The notes under the pieces were generated by a model. The model had not been told where the DNA came from and made no database searches. It worked only from the letters and a program-made list of their open reading frames with translations. This document shows positions 36,570-44,365 of a DNA stretch of 64,000 nucleotides, piece by piece. How positions within the stretch are numbered: the stretch's first letter is position 1; every line of letters starts with the position of its first letter. This DNA is from Leptotrichia wadei (lineage in GTDB: Bacteria > Fusobacteriota > Fusobacteriia > Fusobacteriales > Leptotrichiaceae), in NCBI RefSeq assembly GCF_007990445.1, contig NZ_AP019841.1, positions 1,612,001-1,676,000 of the forward strand. The letters are read 5' to 3'. A program made the position numbers and the translations under genes.

Positions 36570-37925
36570 ATGTTCAAAAAAATATTAATAGCAAATAGAG
36601 GGGAAATTGCTGTTAGGATAATCAGGGCAGCAAGAGAATTGGGAATTGCAACAGTTGCAGTTTATTCAGAAGCTGATAAAGATTCGCTTCACGTAAGATT
36701 AGCTGATGAAGCCATTTGTATTGGAACTGCCAGCAGCGCAGATTCATATTTAAAAATACCAAATATTATTTCAGCGGCTCAAATTACACAAAGTGAAGCA
36801 ATCCATCCAGGATATGGATTTTTATCTGAAAATCAAAGATTTGCTGAAATATGCGATAAAAATGGAATTGTATTTATTGGTCCAAAACCTGAACTGATAA
36901 GTATGATGGGAGATAAGGCAACTGCAAGGGAAACTGCCATCAAGCATAAAGTTCCGATAACAAAGGGATCAGATGGAATTGTGCCAACTTTGGAAGAAGC
37001 TAAAAAAGTTGCAGAATGGATAACTTATCCTGTTATGATCAAGGCTACTGCCGGTGGTGGCGGAAAAGGAATGAGAATTGCACGTGATGAAAAAGAATTG
37101 GCTGAAAATTATATTGTTGCACAAAACGAAGCAAAAGCAAATTTTGGAAATCCAGATGTTTATATTGAAAAATATGTTGAAGAGCCAAGACACGTTGAAA
37201 TTCAGATTATAGGAGATAAATTTGGAAACGTAGTCCATCTTGGTGAAAGAGATTGTACAATTCAAAGAAGACACCAAAAATTAATCGAAGAATCTCCATC
37301 AGCAGGAATTGATTCAAAAACACGTGAAAAAATGGGAAAATTCGCCGCAAAACTTGCAAAAGGTATTGGTTACGACAGTGTTGGAACATTAGAATTTCTT
37401 GTTGACAAGAGCATGAATTTCTATTTTATGGAAATGAATACAAGAATTCAGGTTGAGCATACAATAAGTGAAGAAATTACTGGAGTTGACCTGGTAAAAG
37501 AACAAATAAGAGTGGCTGCAGGAGAAAAGTTAAGTATTTCTCAAAAAGATATACATATTAATGGACATGTAATTGAATGCAGAATAAATGCAGAAGATTC
37601 TGAAAATGGATTCTTGCCGTCATCAGGAACTTTAGAAACATATATTCCATCTGGAGGAATTGGAGTAAGAATTGACTCACATTCCTACCAAAATTATGAA
37701 ATCCCGCCTTACTACGATTCAATGATAGCAAAACTTATCGTAAAGGGAAAAAATCGGGAAGAAGCTATTTCACGTATGAAACGTGCCTTGAGGGAATTTA
37801 TTATAGAAGGTGTAGATACAACTATTCCTTTCCACTTGAAAGTGCTTGACAATGAGGACTTTAAAAAGGGAACTGTCTATACAAACTTTATTGAAACTCA
37901 CTTTAAGGAAGTTCTTGGGAAATAA
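36570..37925 (+). CDS. accC: Acetyl-CoA carboxylase, biotin carboxylase subunit
   Basis: A 451-residue biotin carboxylase, normal in length. It carboxylates the biotin of BCCP with bicarbonate and ATP, the first half-reaction of malonyl-CoA synthesis. Seen: N-terminal KILIANRGEIAVRIIRAA, the ATP-grasp glycine loop KATAGGGGKGMR, HLGERDCTIQRRHQK, and the catalytic MEMNTRIQVEHT. Follows the accB-like gene; AGGAGG ribosome site. The carboxyltransferase genes accA/accD are not in the window. Confidence 0.96.
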   Translation: MFKKILIANRGEIAVRIIRAARELGIATVAVYSEADKDSLHVRLADEAICIGTASSADSYLKIPNIISAAQITQSEAIHPGYGFLSENQRFAEICDKNGIVFIGPKPELISMMGDKATARETAIKHKVPITKGSDGIVPTLEEAKKVAEWITYPVMIKATAGGGGKGMRIARDEKELAENYIVAQNEAKANFGNPDVYIEKYVEEPRHVEIQIIGDKFGNVVHLGERDCTIQRRHQKLIEESPSAGIDSKTREKMGKFAAKLAKGIGYDSVGTLEFLVDKSMNFYFMEMNTRIQVEHTISEEITGVDLVKEQIRVAAGEKLSISQKDIHINGHVIECRINAEDSENGFLPSSGTLETYIPSGGIGVRIDSHSYQNYEIPPYYDSMIAKLIVKGKNREEAISRMKRALREFIIEGVDTTIPFHLKVLDNEDFKKGTVYTNFIETHFKEVLGK

Positions 37926-37952
37926 TAAACCTATTCAAACTATATAGGTTTA
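37926..37952 (+). terminator. Hairpin after accC, possible attenuator
   Basis: TAAACCTAT (37926-37934), 9-nt loop, ATAGGTTTA (37944-37952), directly after the accC stop. No U-run follows, so it may stabilise the upstream mRNA end rather than terminate. Confidence 0.4.
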
Positions 37953-37964
37953 AATTATATTTAA

Positions 37965-38000
37965 GATGTTATTTAACAAGGGACAAAATCCCTTGCCATT
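37965..38000. repeat. Palindromic intergenic repeat between accC and asp23
   Basis: CAAGGGA (37977-37983), loop CAAAA, TCCCTTG (37989-37995), flanked by TTAA and ATTAAAT. Read on the minus strand it resembles the hairpin at 33694-33720 followed by TTGTTAAATA. Confidence 0.5.
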
Positions 38001-38037
38001 AAATAAATAAATTAATTAAAAATTAGGAGGAATCAAA

Positions 38038-38433
38038 ATGAACGAATTAGGAAATGTAAATATATCACAGGAAGTGGTAGCAACAATCGCAGAATCAGTA
38101 ATATCAGAAATTGAAGGAGTAAACAGCCTTGTTGGTGGAACTTCAAAAAATGAAATTGTTAAATTTTTCCAAAATGTATCTTCAGGCGGAAAAGGAATCG
38201 AAGTGGAAGTTGGCGAAACTGAATGTACATTAGATCTTTACATTGTAGCAAAAATGGGATACAAATTACCAGCATTAGCTGGAGAAATCCAAACAAAAGT
38301 AGTAAAAGCAATTACTGAAATGACAGGATTAAAAGTACAGGAAGTTAATGTCTACATTCAAAAAATTGTAAAAGATGAAAAGAAAGATGTAGTTCCAGCT
38401 GCTGTAGCAGAAACAGCTGAAATCGAAGAGTAA
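38038..38433 (+). CDS. Asp23/Gls24 family protein, YqhY-like
   Basis: A 131-residue Asp23/Gls24 protein: N-terminal NVNISQEVVATIAESVISEIEGV, a central DLYIVAKMGYKLPALAGEIQ strand, and the C-terminal MTGLKVQEVNVYIQKI signature. In B. subtilis the Asp23 member YqhY is encoded directly after accB-accC and affects acetyl-CoA carboxylase, and the position here is the same. It precedes an AmaP-type anchor protein, the known membrane partner of Asp23 in staphylococci. Cytoplasmic, probably tethered through AmaP. Confidence 0.92.
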   Translation: MNELGNVNISQEVVATIAESVISEIEGVNSLVGGTSKNEIVKFFQNVSSGGKGIEVEVGETECTLDLYIVAKMGYKLPALAGEIQTKVVKAITEMTGLKVQEVNVYIQKIVKDEKKDVVPAAVAETAEIEE

Positions 38434-38460
38434 GAAAAAAGAAAGGAGAAACTGACAGAG

Positions 38461-38604
38461 ATACACCATAATTTACTATTATTAATTTTTAAAATAAAAA
38501 ATAGTTTATGAAATAGTGCAAGAACACTCGCAGCTTTAGTCGTGGGAGATTCAGTTAGAAGCTATGCAGATAAGTTATGATAAAACAAATATGGTGTATT
38601 TTTG
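38461..38604 (+). mobile_element. IS200/IS605 (TnpB-type) right-end-like fragment / structured RNA between asp23 and amaP
   Basis: A non-coding 140-nt segment bounded by perfectly complementary 10-mers ATACACCATA (38461-38470) and TATGGTGTAT (38590-38599), the latter followed by T5. Inside are small stems (ACTATT/AATAGT; AGTG/CACT) and CGCAGCTTTAGTCGTGGGAG, which recalls the right ends of IS200/IS605 elements that form the TnpB guide (omega) RNA; a short in-frame run before it ends VQEHSQL-stop, like a TnpB tail. Recognition is from memory. A free AAAGGAG ribosome site at 38441-38447 now lies ~170 nt before the amaP start. Confidence 0.45.
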
Positions 38605-38620
38605 CTAGTTTACAAAATTA

Positions 38621-39304
38621 ATGATTGCAATATTGGGATTTTTAGCAAGATTATCTGTGATACTTGGATTTATCGGTATTGCATTTTCAAGTATATCAGA
38701 TACTTTGTTCAGAACCGATTACTTGGGGCAGCTTGACAGTTTTATAGATTTAAGCAGCCTAAATTTTAAAATTTTAATCGGGCTGTTATCAATAATTTAT
38801 TTAGTCATATTTTTACTTTCTTACATTAACAAACTTACAAAATATTCTCAAAATAGAAAAGTAAAAAATAAAAATGGGGAAATCGAAGTTTCCATCAAAA
38901 CAATAAATGAAACATCAAAAAGTTTTTTAAGTTCAATGGAAATTATAAAAAATTCAAAAGTAAAGTCATATCCAAAAGGAAGATCAGTTATTATTGAAGC
39001 TACTGTTGATACCTACAACGTTGATAACTTAAATGAAAAATTAGCAGATATTCAAAACAAATTATCCGATTACATTTTCCATTCTACTGGAATTACCGTA
39101 AAAAAAAGTAAAGTTAAGTTAAAAAAAGTTTTAGGCAAAACAATTGTTGAAAAAAAAGTCATTGATTCTCCAGCTGTTCAAGAGGAAATTGAAAAAGAAG
39201 AAGAGAAGAAAAAATTAGAAGTTGAAGCAAGTAAAATTAACAATGACGAAAATTTAAAAAATGAAGAAAATAGCAAAACTTCCCCATCTGGAAAGGAAAA
39301 TTAA
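38621..39304 (+). CDS. amaP: AmaP-like alkaline shock response membrane anchor protein
   Basis: A 227-residue protein with two membrane helices (about residues 4-24 and 50-71), a cytoplasmic DUF322-like beta domain (KVKSYPKGRSVIIEATVDTYN, about 100-170) and a Lys/Glu-rich C-terminal tail. This matches AmaP, which anchors Asp23 to the membrane; asp23 is the preceding gene. The ATG at 38621 is the only start possible (a stop codon is 15 nt upstream in frame) yet no ribosome site is near it. Stop overlaps the nusB start (ATGA-type, 38621-39304 ends at the A of ATG). Confidence 0.85.
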   Translation: MIAILGFLARLSVILGFIGIAFSSISDTLFRTDYLGQLDSFIDLSSLNFKILIGLLSIIYLVIFLLSYINKLTKYSQNRKVKNKNGEIEVSIKTINETSKSFLSSMEIIKNSKVKSYPKGRSVIIEATVDTYNVDNLNEKLADIQNKLSDYIFHSTGITVKKSKVKLKKVLGKTIVEKKVIDSPAVQEEIEKEEEKKKLEVEASKINNDENLKNEENSKTSPSGKEN

Positions 39305-39723
39305 TGACACGAAGAGAGATTAGAGAAGAAATATTTAAATTACTTTTTGAATATGAGCTAATTGATAATAATATTGAAAAAAGAATAAATGATGTAATTG
39401 AAGAAGAACATTTGAAAAAAGAAGATGAAATTGATTTCTTAAGAAGTTATGTAACTGACATAATTGCAAATGAAGATATTTTGATTGAAAGAATAAAAGA
39501 TGTTTTGGAAGGCTGGACTTACGAACGTCTTGGAACAATCGAGAAAGTTTTATTAAAAATATCCTTTTATGAAATCACAATAAAAAAAATCGGATACGAA
39601 ATTGCAATTAATGAAGTTTTAGAAATTGCAAAAAAATATTCCTACAATGATACGAAAGAATTTTTAAATGGAATTCTTGCAAGATTAGTAAAAAATATTA
39701 AAGAAGGAAAGAGTGACTTCTAA
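39304..39723 (+). CDS. nusB: Transcription antitermination factor NusB
   Basis: A 139-residue NusB: TRREIREEIFKLLFEYELID at the N-terminus and the conserved IGYEIAINEVLEIAKKYSYNDTKEFLNGILARL at the C-terminus. It binds boxA RNA with S10 during rRNA transcription. The start overlaps the amaP stop by one base, so translation is coupled. Last gene of the acc operon, followed by a strong terminator; the accC-asp23-nusB order is also known in Firmicutes. Confidence 0.95.
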   Translation: MTRREIREEIFKLLFEYELIDNNIEKRINDVIEEEHLKKEDEIDFLRSYVTDIIANEDILIERIKDVLEGWTYERLGTIEKVLLKISFYEITIKKIGYEIAINEVLEIAKKYSYNDTKEFLNGILARLVKNIKEGKSDF

Positions 39724-39746
39724 ATTCATTTTAAAATAGGTTATAT

Positions 39747-39784
39747 AAAAAACTTCTATATTTTTGAATATGGGAGTTTTTTTT
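39747..39784 (+). terminator. Terminator of the acc-nusB operon
   Basis: A 16-bp stem including two U-G pairs: 39747-39762 pairs with 39767-39782 around loop TTTG, ending in a run of T. Confidence 0.85.
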
Positions 39785-39947
39785 AAATAATCTAGTGAAA
39801 TTTTTACTTAAAATTTATATAATAGATTTGTTCATAAACTATCTGTAAATAAACAAATGTTCTAAAGCAAATAGTCTTAATCTTTTGTAAAAAAAGTTGT
39901 TGAACAGATCTAATCAAGCAATTATATTATTAGAAAGGAAAAAATTA

Positions 39948-41060
39948 ATGAAAAAAATAGGAATAATTATCGGGAAATTTTTCCCGCTTCACATCGGACA
40001 TGTAAATTTCATTCAGAGAGCCAGCGGTATTGTAGACAGACTGTACGTTGTCATCTCATATTCTGACGATGCCGATGACCTGCTTACATCCAATTCCCGT
40101 TTTGTAAAGGAAATTACCCCAAAAGACAGATTACGTTTTGTAAAACAGACATTTAAAAATCAGCCAAATATTTCATCTTTTTTGCTAGATGAAAATCATT
40201 TTTCCCAACAAAGTGAAAATTGGGAAGAATGGGCTAACACTTTAAAGAAAGAAATTGAAAAAAGGGAAAAGCTGGAAAATGAAACAGAAATAGACTGGAA
40301 AAACAATGTTATTTTCATAAGCAACCGTGATGAAGATAAGGAGTATAACTTAAAACATTTTGGTTCAGAAACTAGATCCATAGACAAAAATTACATTGAA
40401 TACAACGTCAATTCCAAGCAGATACGTGAAAATCCAAGTAAATACTGGGATTTTTTGCCACGTGAAGTGAGGGAGCATTTAATCCCGATTATTACAATTT
40501 GTGGTGGAGAAAGCAGTGGAAAAAGTGTAATGATTGATAAACTTGCAAATGTATTTAATACAACTTCAGCTTGGGAATATGGACGTGAATATGTATTTGA
40601 AAAACTAGGCGGCGATGAAGAATCCCTTCAGTATTCTGATTATGAAAAAATTGTCTTTGGACACCAGTCAAATGTACTCTATGCCGCAAGAAATGCCAAT
40701 AAGTTTGCATTAATCGACACAGACTATATTGCTACTCTTGCTTTTTGCCTAACTTATGAAAAAAGAGATAATCCAATTGTCCGTGAATTTGTTCAAAATT
40801 ATAAATTTGATTTGACAATTTTACTGGAAAATAATGTGGCATGGGTAAATGATGGGCTTCGTTCAATTGGAGACAATGACAGACGGGAAAAATTTCAAAA
40901 TTTATTAAAACAGCTGTACAAAGAATATAATATTCCCTATATTACAGTAAAATCCAACAGTTATGAAAAAAGATATTTAGCTTGTAAAGATATTATAAAG
41001 GCTTATTTAGATGGTGCTGACAATTCTCAATTACAGGAAATTGCAGACAGTTTTATATAA
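39948..41060 (+). CDS. nadR: Bifunctional NMN adenylyltransferase / ribosylnicotinamide kinase NadR (without HTH domain)
   Basis: A 370-residue two-domain enzyme of NAD salvage. The nucleotidyltransferase domain (about 1-175) has GKFFPLHIGH at 9-18 and the ISNRDEDKEYNLKHFG region. The kinase domain (about 180-350) has Walker A GGESSGKS at 186-193 and the DTDY and DDRREKF-like NDRREKFQ segments. The N-terminal helix-turn-helix of enterobacterial NadR is absent, so it is an enzyme and not a repressor. I start at ATG 39948 (MKKIGIIIGKF) behind AAAGGA; 17 extra codons upstream have no family match. Single gene. Confidence 0.92.
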   Translation: MKKIGIIIGKFFPLHIGHVNFIQRASGIVDRLYVVISYSDDADDLLTSNSRFVKEITPKDRLRFVKQTFKNQPNISSFLLDENHFSQQSENWEEWANTLKKEIEKREKLENETEIDWKNNVIFISNRDEDKEYNLKHFGSETRSIDKNYIEYNVNSKQIRENPSKYWDFLPREVREHLIPIITICGGESSGKSVMIDKLANVFNTTSAWEYGREYVFEKLGGDEESLQYSDYEKIVFGHQSNVLYAARNANKFALIDTDYIATLAFCLTYEKRDNPIVREFVQNYKFDLTILLENNVAWVNDGLRSIGDNDRREKFQNLLKQLYKEYNIPYITVKSNSYEKRYLACKDIIKAYLDGADNSQLQEIADSFI

Positions 41061-41140
41061 CATAGTTGAAGATATTACTATTTTCCATTTAAACATCGAA
41101 CTAGTTACAAATTTCTTTGCAAATAATATATAATTATAAC

Positions 41141-41177
41141 ATCTTGTTAAATAGGATTTTTAATAAATCCATTGCTC
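41141..41177 (+). repeat. Dispersed intergenic repeat, copy C
   Basis: Contains TTAAATAGGATTTTTAATAA and closely matches the reverse strand of 46078-46131 over about 37 nt. Internal hairpin GGATTT/AAATCC. Confidence 0.55.
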
Positions 41178-41238
41178 TAACCAAAAATAACATAAGTCTC
41201 AATAATTTTGATGAATATTTGATGAATAAAAAAACAAA

Positions 41239-41285
41239 AACCTATTTACTAAATATGAAAAACTTTAGTAATAGGTTCTTTTTTA
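41239..41285 (+). terminator. Terminator downstream of nadR
   Basis: AACCTATTTACTAAA (41239-41253), 10-nt loop, TTTAGTAATAGGTT (41264-41277) with one bulged T, followed by T6. Confidence 0.8.
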
Positions 41286-41414
41286 GAACTAAATTTTATG
41301 TGCTTTTTTATGAAAAACAGCTAAATACTTTTGCCGTGCCCTCCTAAATCGTGCATACCTAGCCATTTTTAAAAAACCACTTTATTATCTTATTTAATTA
41401 TAAATATAAAATAC

Positions 41415-41912
41415 TTATTCTCTTGCTCCCATTTCTTTGTCTAATAGATAAAGTGTAGCACTATTATTATCAATATCTAAAGAAACTATTTTGTCAATTA
41501 TTTTTTGAACTTGTTCTTCTTCTTCTTCCTGTTCTTCAGCAAATTTGTTTAAGAACACTTCAGCTCCATAATCTCCCAATTCTCTTGCAAGTTTATGAAT
41601 TTTTTCAATAGCTGCAGTTACTGCTTCTTCGTGTGCAAGTGTAGCTTCAAATACTTCTTTTACTGATTTAAAGTCCATTCTAGGTTTATCTAGTGCAAAA
41701 AATTCTACTTTCCCATTTCTTTTTAATACGTAATTATAGAATTCATTTGAATGTTCAACTTCTTCCTTTGATTGTTTGCTCATCCATTTTGAGAACCCTT
41801 CCAACGCTCTTTCATCAAAATATGCTGCCATTGCTTGATATTGGTAAGAAGCTGCAAGTTCCATATTTATTTGATCATTTAATAATAATTCCAATTCTTT
41901 ATTTAATTTCAT
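41415..41912 (-). CDS. ftn: Ferritin (non-heme)
   Basis: A 165-residue ferritin that stores iron as a mineral in a 24-subunit shell. The ferroxidase ligands are visible in ELAASYQYQAMAAYFD and SKEEVEHSNEFYNYV (E-x-x-H), and later Glu residues in AEEQEEEEEQVQK. Encoded 35 nt downstream of a PerR-like regulator in the same direction, so iron storage and peroxide/iron sensing are co-expressed. AGGAG-type site is weak (TTGGAGT before ATG). Confidence 0.95.
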   Translation of the reverse strand: MKLNKELELLLNDQINMELAASYQYQAMAAYFDERALEGFSKWMSKQSKEEVEHSNEFYNYVLKRNGKVEFFALDKPRMDFKSVKEVFEATLAHEEAVTAAIEKIHKLARELGDYGAEVFLNKFAEEQEEEEEQVQKIIDKIVSLDIDNNSATLYLLDKEMGARE

Positions 41913-41947
41913 TTCTACTCCAATCTTTATTTTTTATATTTTTATTT

Positions 41948-42364
41948 TTAGTTATGTTTTTCTAAACATTTTTCACAAACACCTTTTATATAAAAGTGTA
42001 TTTCATCAATTTCCACATTACCCAACTTTGATAAATCAATTTTTGATAAATCCACATCGAAGTCCATTATTTCTCCGCAAGTCTTGCATTTGAAATGTCC
42101 GTGATTTTCCGTCACTACATCATATCTCACTTCATTTTCTTCGATTATTATCTCTTGAATAATGTTACTTCTGACGAACGTATTTAATGTGTTATATACT
42201 GTAGTTTTGGACAAAGTAGGCATTTCAGGAGATAAATTCTGAAAAATATCATCAACTGTTGGATGTGTATGATTATCCATTAGATATTGAAATATTCTCA
42301 TTCTTTGTATTGATGGCTTAATCCCATTTTTTTTCAAATATTCACCAACGTTTTCTATTTGCAT
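41948..42364 (-). CDS. perR: Fur-family metalloregulator, PerR-like
   Basis: A 138-residue Fur-family repressor. The winged helix is at about 10-75 (TTVYNTLNTF). Metal-sensing residues fit PerR better than Fur: His34, Asp82 (RYDVV), His88 and His90 (NHGHFKC); the structural zinc site is Cys93/Cys96 and Cys130/Cys133. PerR uses Fe(II)-catalysed His oxidation to sense peroxide. It heads an operon with ferritin and has a promoter at 42421-42449. A PerR-box-like site occurs before dps. A Fur or Zur role cannot be excluded without experiments. Confidence 0.88.
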   Translation of the reverse strand: MQIENVGEYLKKNGIKPSIQRMRIFQYLMDNHTHPTVDDIFQNLSPEMPTLSKTTVYNTLNTFVRSNIIQEIIIEENEVRYDVVTENHGHFKCKTCGEIMDFDVDLSKIDLSKLGNVEIDEIHFYIKGVCEKCLEKHN

Positions 42365-42420
42365 TTTTCCTCCTATTACTATTAAGTTATTTATATTTGC
42401 TTTTCCTTGTATCCATTACA

Positions 42421-42449
42421 ATTTTATACCTTTTTCTAAGTTTTGTCAA
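42421..42449 (-). promoter_or_regulatory. Promoter of the perR-like/ferritin operon
   Basis: Minus strand: TTGACA (42444-42449), 17-nt spacer, TAAAAT (42421-42426), about 57 nt before the start codon. Confidence 0.65.
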
Positions 42450-42567
42450 CACCTTTATTTATTTTTATTATCAAAATTTATTTTTTTTCAATACAACAAT
42501 AAATCCATTTTAAAAGTAAACTCATAAATAAAATATTTTTCAATTTTAATTTTTCCAAACAATTCTA

Positions 42568-44364
42568 TTATTTATCAAAAGGAATTAAAAAAGTAAAAAT
42601 CGTTTGCACATCTGGTTCACTTTCCACCAAAATTTCAATATTATGCCGTATCGCAATTTCCTTTGCAATTGCAAGGCCTAGCCCCATTCCATTCTTATTT
42701 TCTTCTGTATTTGACTTGTGGTAACGATTAAAAATTTCTCCGATATTTTCGGGATCTATTCCTTTTCCGTAATCACAAATTTTAAGTTCGTATTTTTTAT
42801 TTACTTTTCTTAAATAAATGTCAATTTTCTGATTTTCGCTTGAAAATTTTATTGCATTATCCAAGATAATTATTATCATTTGCCTAATTCTCTGATAATC
42901 TCCAGTAAAAAGATAATTTTCCATTTTTTGATTGACTTTATTTCCAAAAAAATTAATTTTTATATTCTTTTTGGTTGAAATCTGCTTCATGCTTCTAACC
43001 GCATCATTCACAATTTCAGATAAGTCAATTATACTTTTATCAATGGAAAAATCCGTGTTCTGAAGTTTTGTCAAATCGATCAGATCATTGACTAGCCTTT
43101 GTAAATGAATACTGTCTGATAAAATCTGCCTATTATATTCTTTTAACTGCTCAGGATCACTAATAATCCCGTCACAAATGGCTTCTATCGAACCTCGAAT
43201 CACAGTAATCGGTGTCCGCAGCTCATGAGAAATATTCGCAATAAAATTTTGCCGCATTTTTTCAAACCGCTCACTTTCCTTAGAGCTTTTATCAAGCTGA
43301 ACTGCCAATTTATCAATACTTTCTGCAAGTTCTCCAATTTCATCCCCTTGATCCACATCTGTTGTCACCTCATAATCTCCCTGTGCCAATTTAAGCGTAG
43401 CATTTCTAATCTTGTTAAGTGGCCTTGTAAAACTTATAGAAAGCCATATTGCACTGATGCTTGCTATTGCAAGAGCTGCTAAAATACTGAAAATAAGCGT
43501 ATAAATTCCGCTTTTTAAGGCAGATGACATATATTTTACTGGAGAATGAAGCAAAACTGCTCCTTCGATAATTTTACCATTTTTTATTGGAACTGCCACA
43601 GTAATTGAATTTTCATTTAAATATTCATTAAAATTTTCTGTTGTAGTTGTCTCTCCAGCGAGTGTCCTTTTTATAGTATTTTCAGCATTTGGCGGCAACT
43701 TTAAATAAGATAGCGACTGGGTTCTCTCACTTCTTCCTTGGACAATATTTCCTGTTTTCGCATCAACTATCCAAACTTCTCCCATTGCAAGATTTTCAAT
43801 CATTCTCATACTTCTAAAAATTTTAACATTGTTATCTTTTTCATCTACAATTCTATGCCTATGAAAACGTCTTTCTTCAGGTGGAATATTATCTTTTTCA
43901 TCTTCTATATTTCTATTATCTTCCCTTTTCCTCAATTTATTTTCTAAAATTTTATGTCTTTCTTCAGGCTTTCTTTCATCTTCATCTTTTCGTATATCTT
44001 CAATAATATTATTTTCAAAAATTTTCCCCTTTATATTTCCTACAATCTCAGCATTTTCTCTATGCGGAAATTTATTTTTATCTTCTTCAGGATTTCCAGT
44101 TCTTCTTTTTCCATCCGCACTCAAATCCCTATCTGGACTTTTTTCATTCTCAAACCATACTTTAGACAAAGTTTCTGAAATCTTACAAGCCCTTTCCTCT
44201 AAATCTTTTTTATGCATTGCAACTGTATTCTGAATATAGATATACCCAAAAATACTTCCAATTACAATTGAAAATAAAAAAAGTGATACTCCAAAATACG
44301 ACAGCAACTTTATAGCTATTTTATTCCTAAATCTAACATTTTGTGCTTTTTTAATTAATTTCAC
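42568..44364 (-). CDS. Sensor histidine kinase (orphan in this window)
   Basis: A 598-residue membrane sensor kinase. I prefer the GTG at 44364 (VKLIKKAQN) because AAGGA lies 7 nt upstream and it starts right after the tannase stop; a TTG at 44385 lies inside the tannase gene. Order: membrane helix (~20-45), extracytoplasmic sensor (~48-280) with a very charged low-complexity stretch, second helix (~282-305), HAMP, HisKA with phospho-His380 in SHELRTP, then HATPase with DNAIKFSS (N), DYGKGID (G1) and GMGLGLAI (G2). No response regulator is adjacent, so its partner lies elsewhere. Probably co-transcribed with the tannase gene. Confidence 0.93.
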   Translation of the reverse strand: MKLIKKAQNVRFRNKIAIKLLSYFGVSLFLFSIVIGSIFGYIYIQNTVAMHKKDLEERACKISETLSKVWFENEKSPDRDLSADGKRRTGNPEEDKNKFPHRENAEIVGNIKGKIFENNIIEDIRKDEDERKPEERHKILENKLRKREDNRNIEDEKDNIPPEERRFHRHRIVDEKDNNVKIFRSMRMIENLAMGEVWIVDAKTGNIVQGRSERTQSLSYLKLPPNAENTIKRTLAGETTTTENFNEYLNENSITVAVPIKNGKIIEGAVLLHSPVKYMSSALKSGIYTLIFSILAALAIASISAIWLSISFTRPLNKIRNATLKLAQGDYEVTTDVDQGDEIGELAESIDKLAVQLDKSSKESERFEKMRQNFIANISHELRTPITVIRGSIEAICDGIISDPEQLKEYNRQILSDSIHLQRLVNDLIDLTKLQNTDFSIDKSIIDLSEIVNDAVRSMKQISTKKNIKINFFGNKVNQKMENYLFTGDYQRIRQMIIIILDNAIKFSSENQKIDIYLRKVNKKYELKICDYGKGIDPENIGEIFNRYHKSNTEENKNGMGLGLAIAKEIAIRHNIEILVESEPDVQTIFTFLIPFDK

Positions 44365-44365
44365 C

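Larger units (their letters stand above)
41061..41414. other. 354-bp intergenic region after nadR: repeat, terminator, no supported gene
   Basis: Holds a copy of the dispersed repeat at 41141-41177, the nadR terminator at 41239-41285 and otherwise AT-rich sequence. A 76-codon reading frame across the terminator hairpin is not credible. Confidence 0.6.

Noticed and set aside
41117-41347. 76-codon ORF on the plus strand after nadR
   Set aside because: It runs through the nadR terminator hairpin, has no ribosome site and Asn/Phe/Lys-rich composition expected of random AT-rich DNA.
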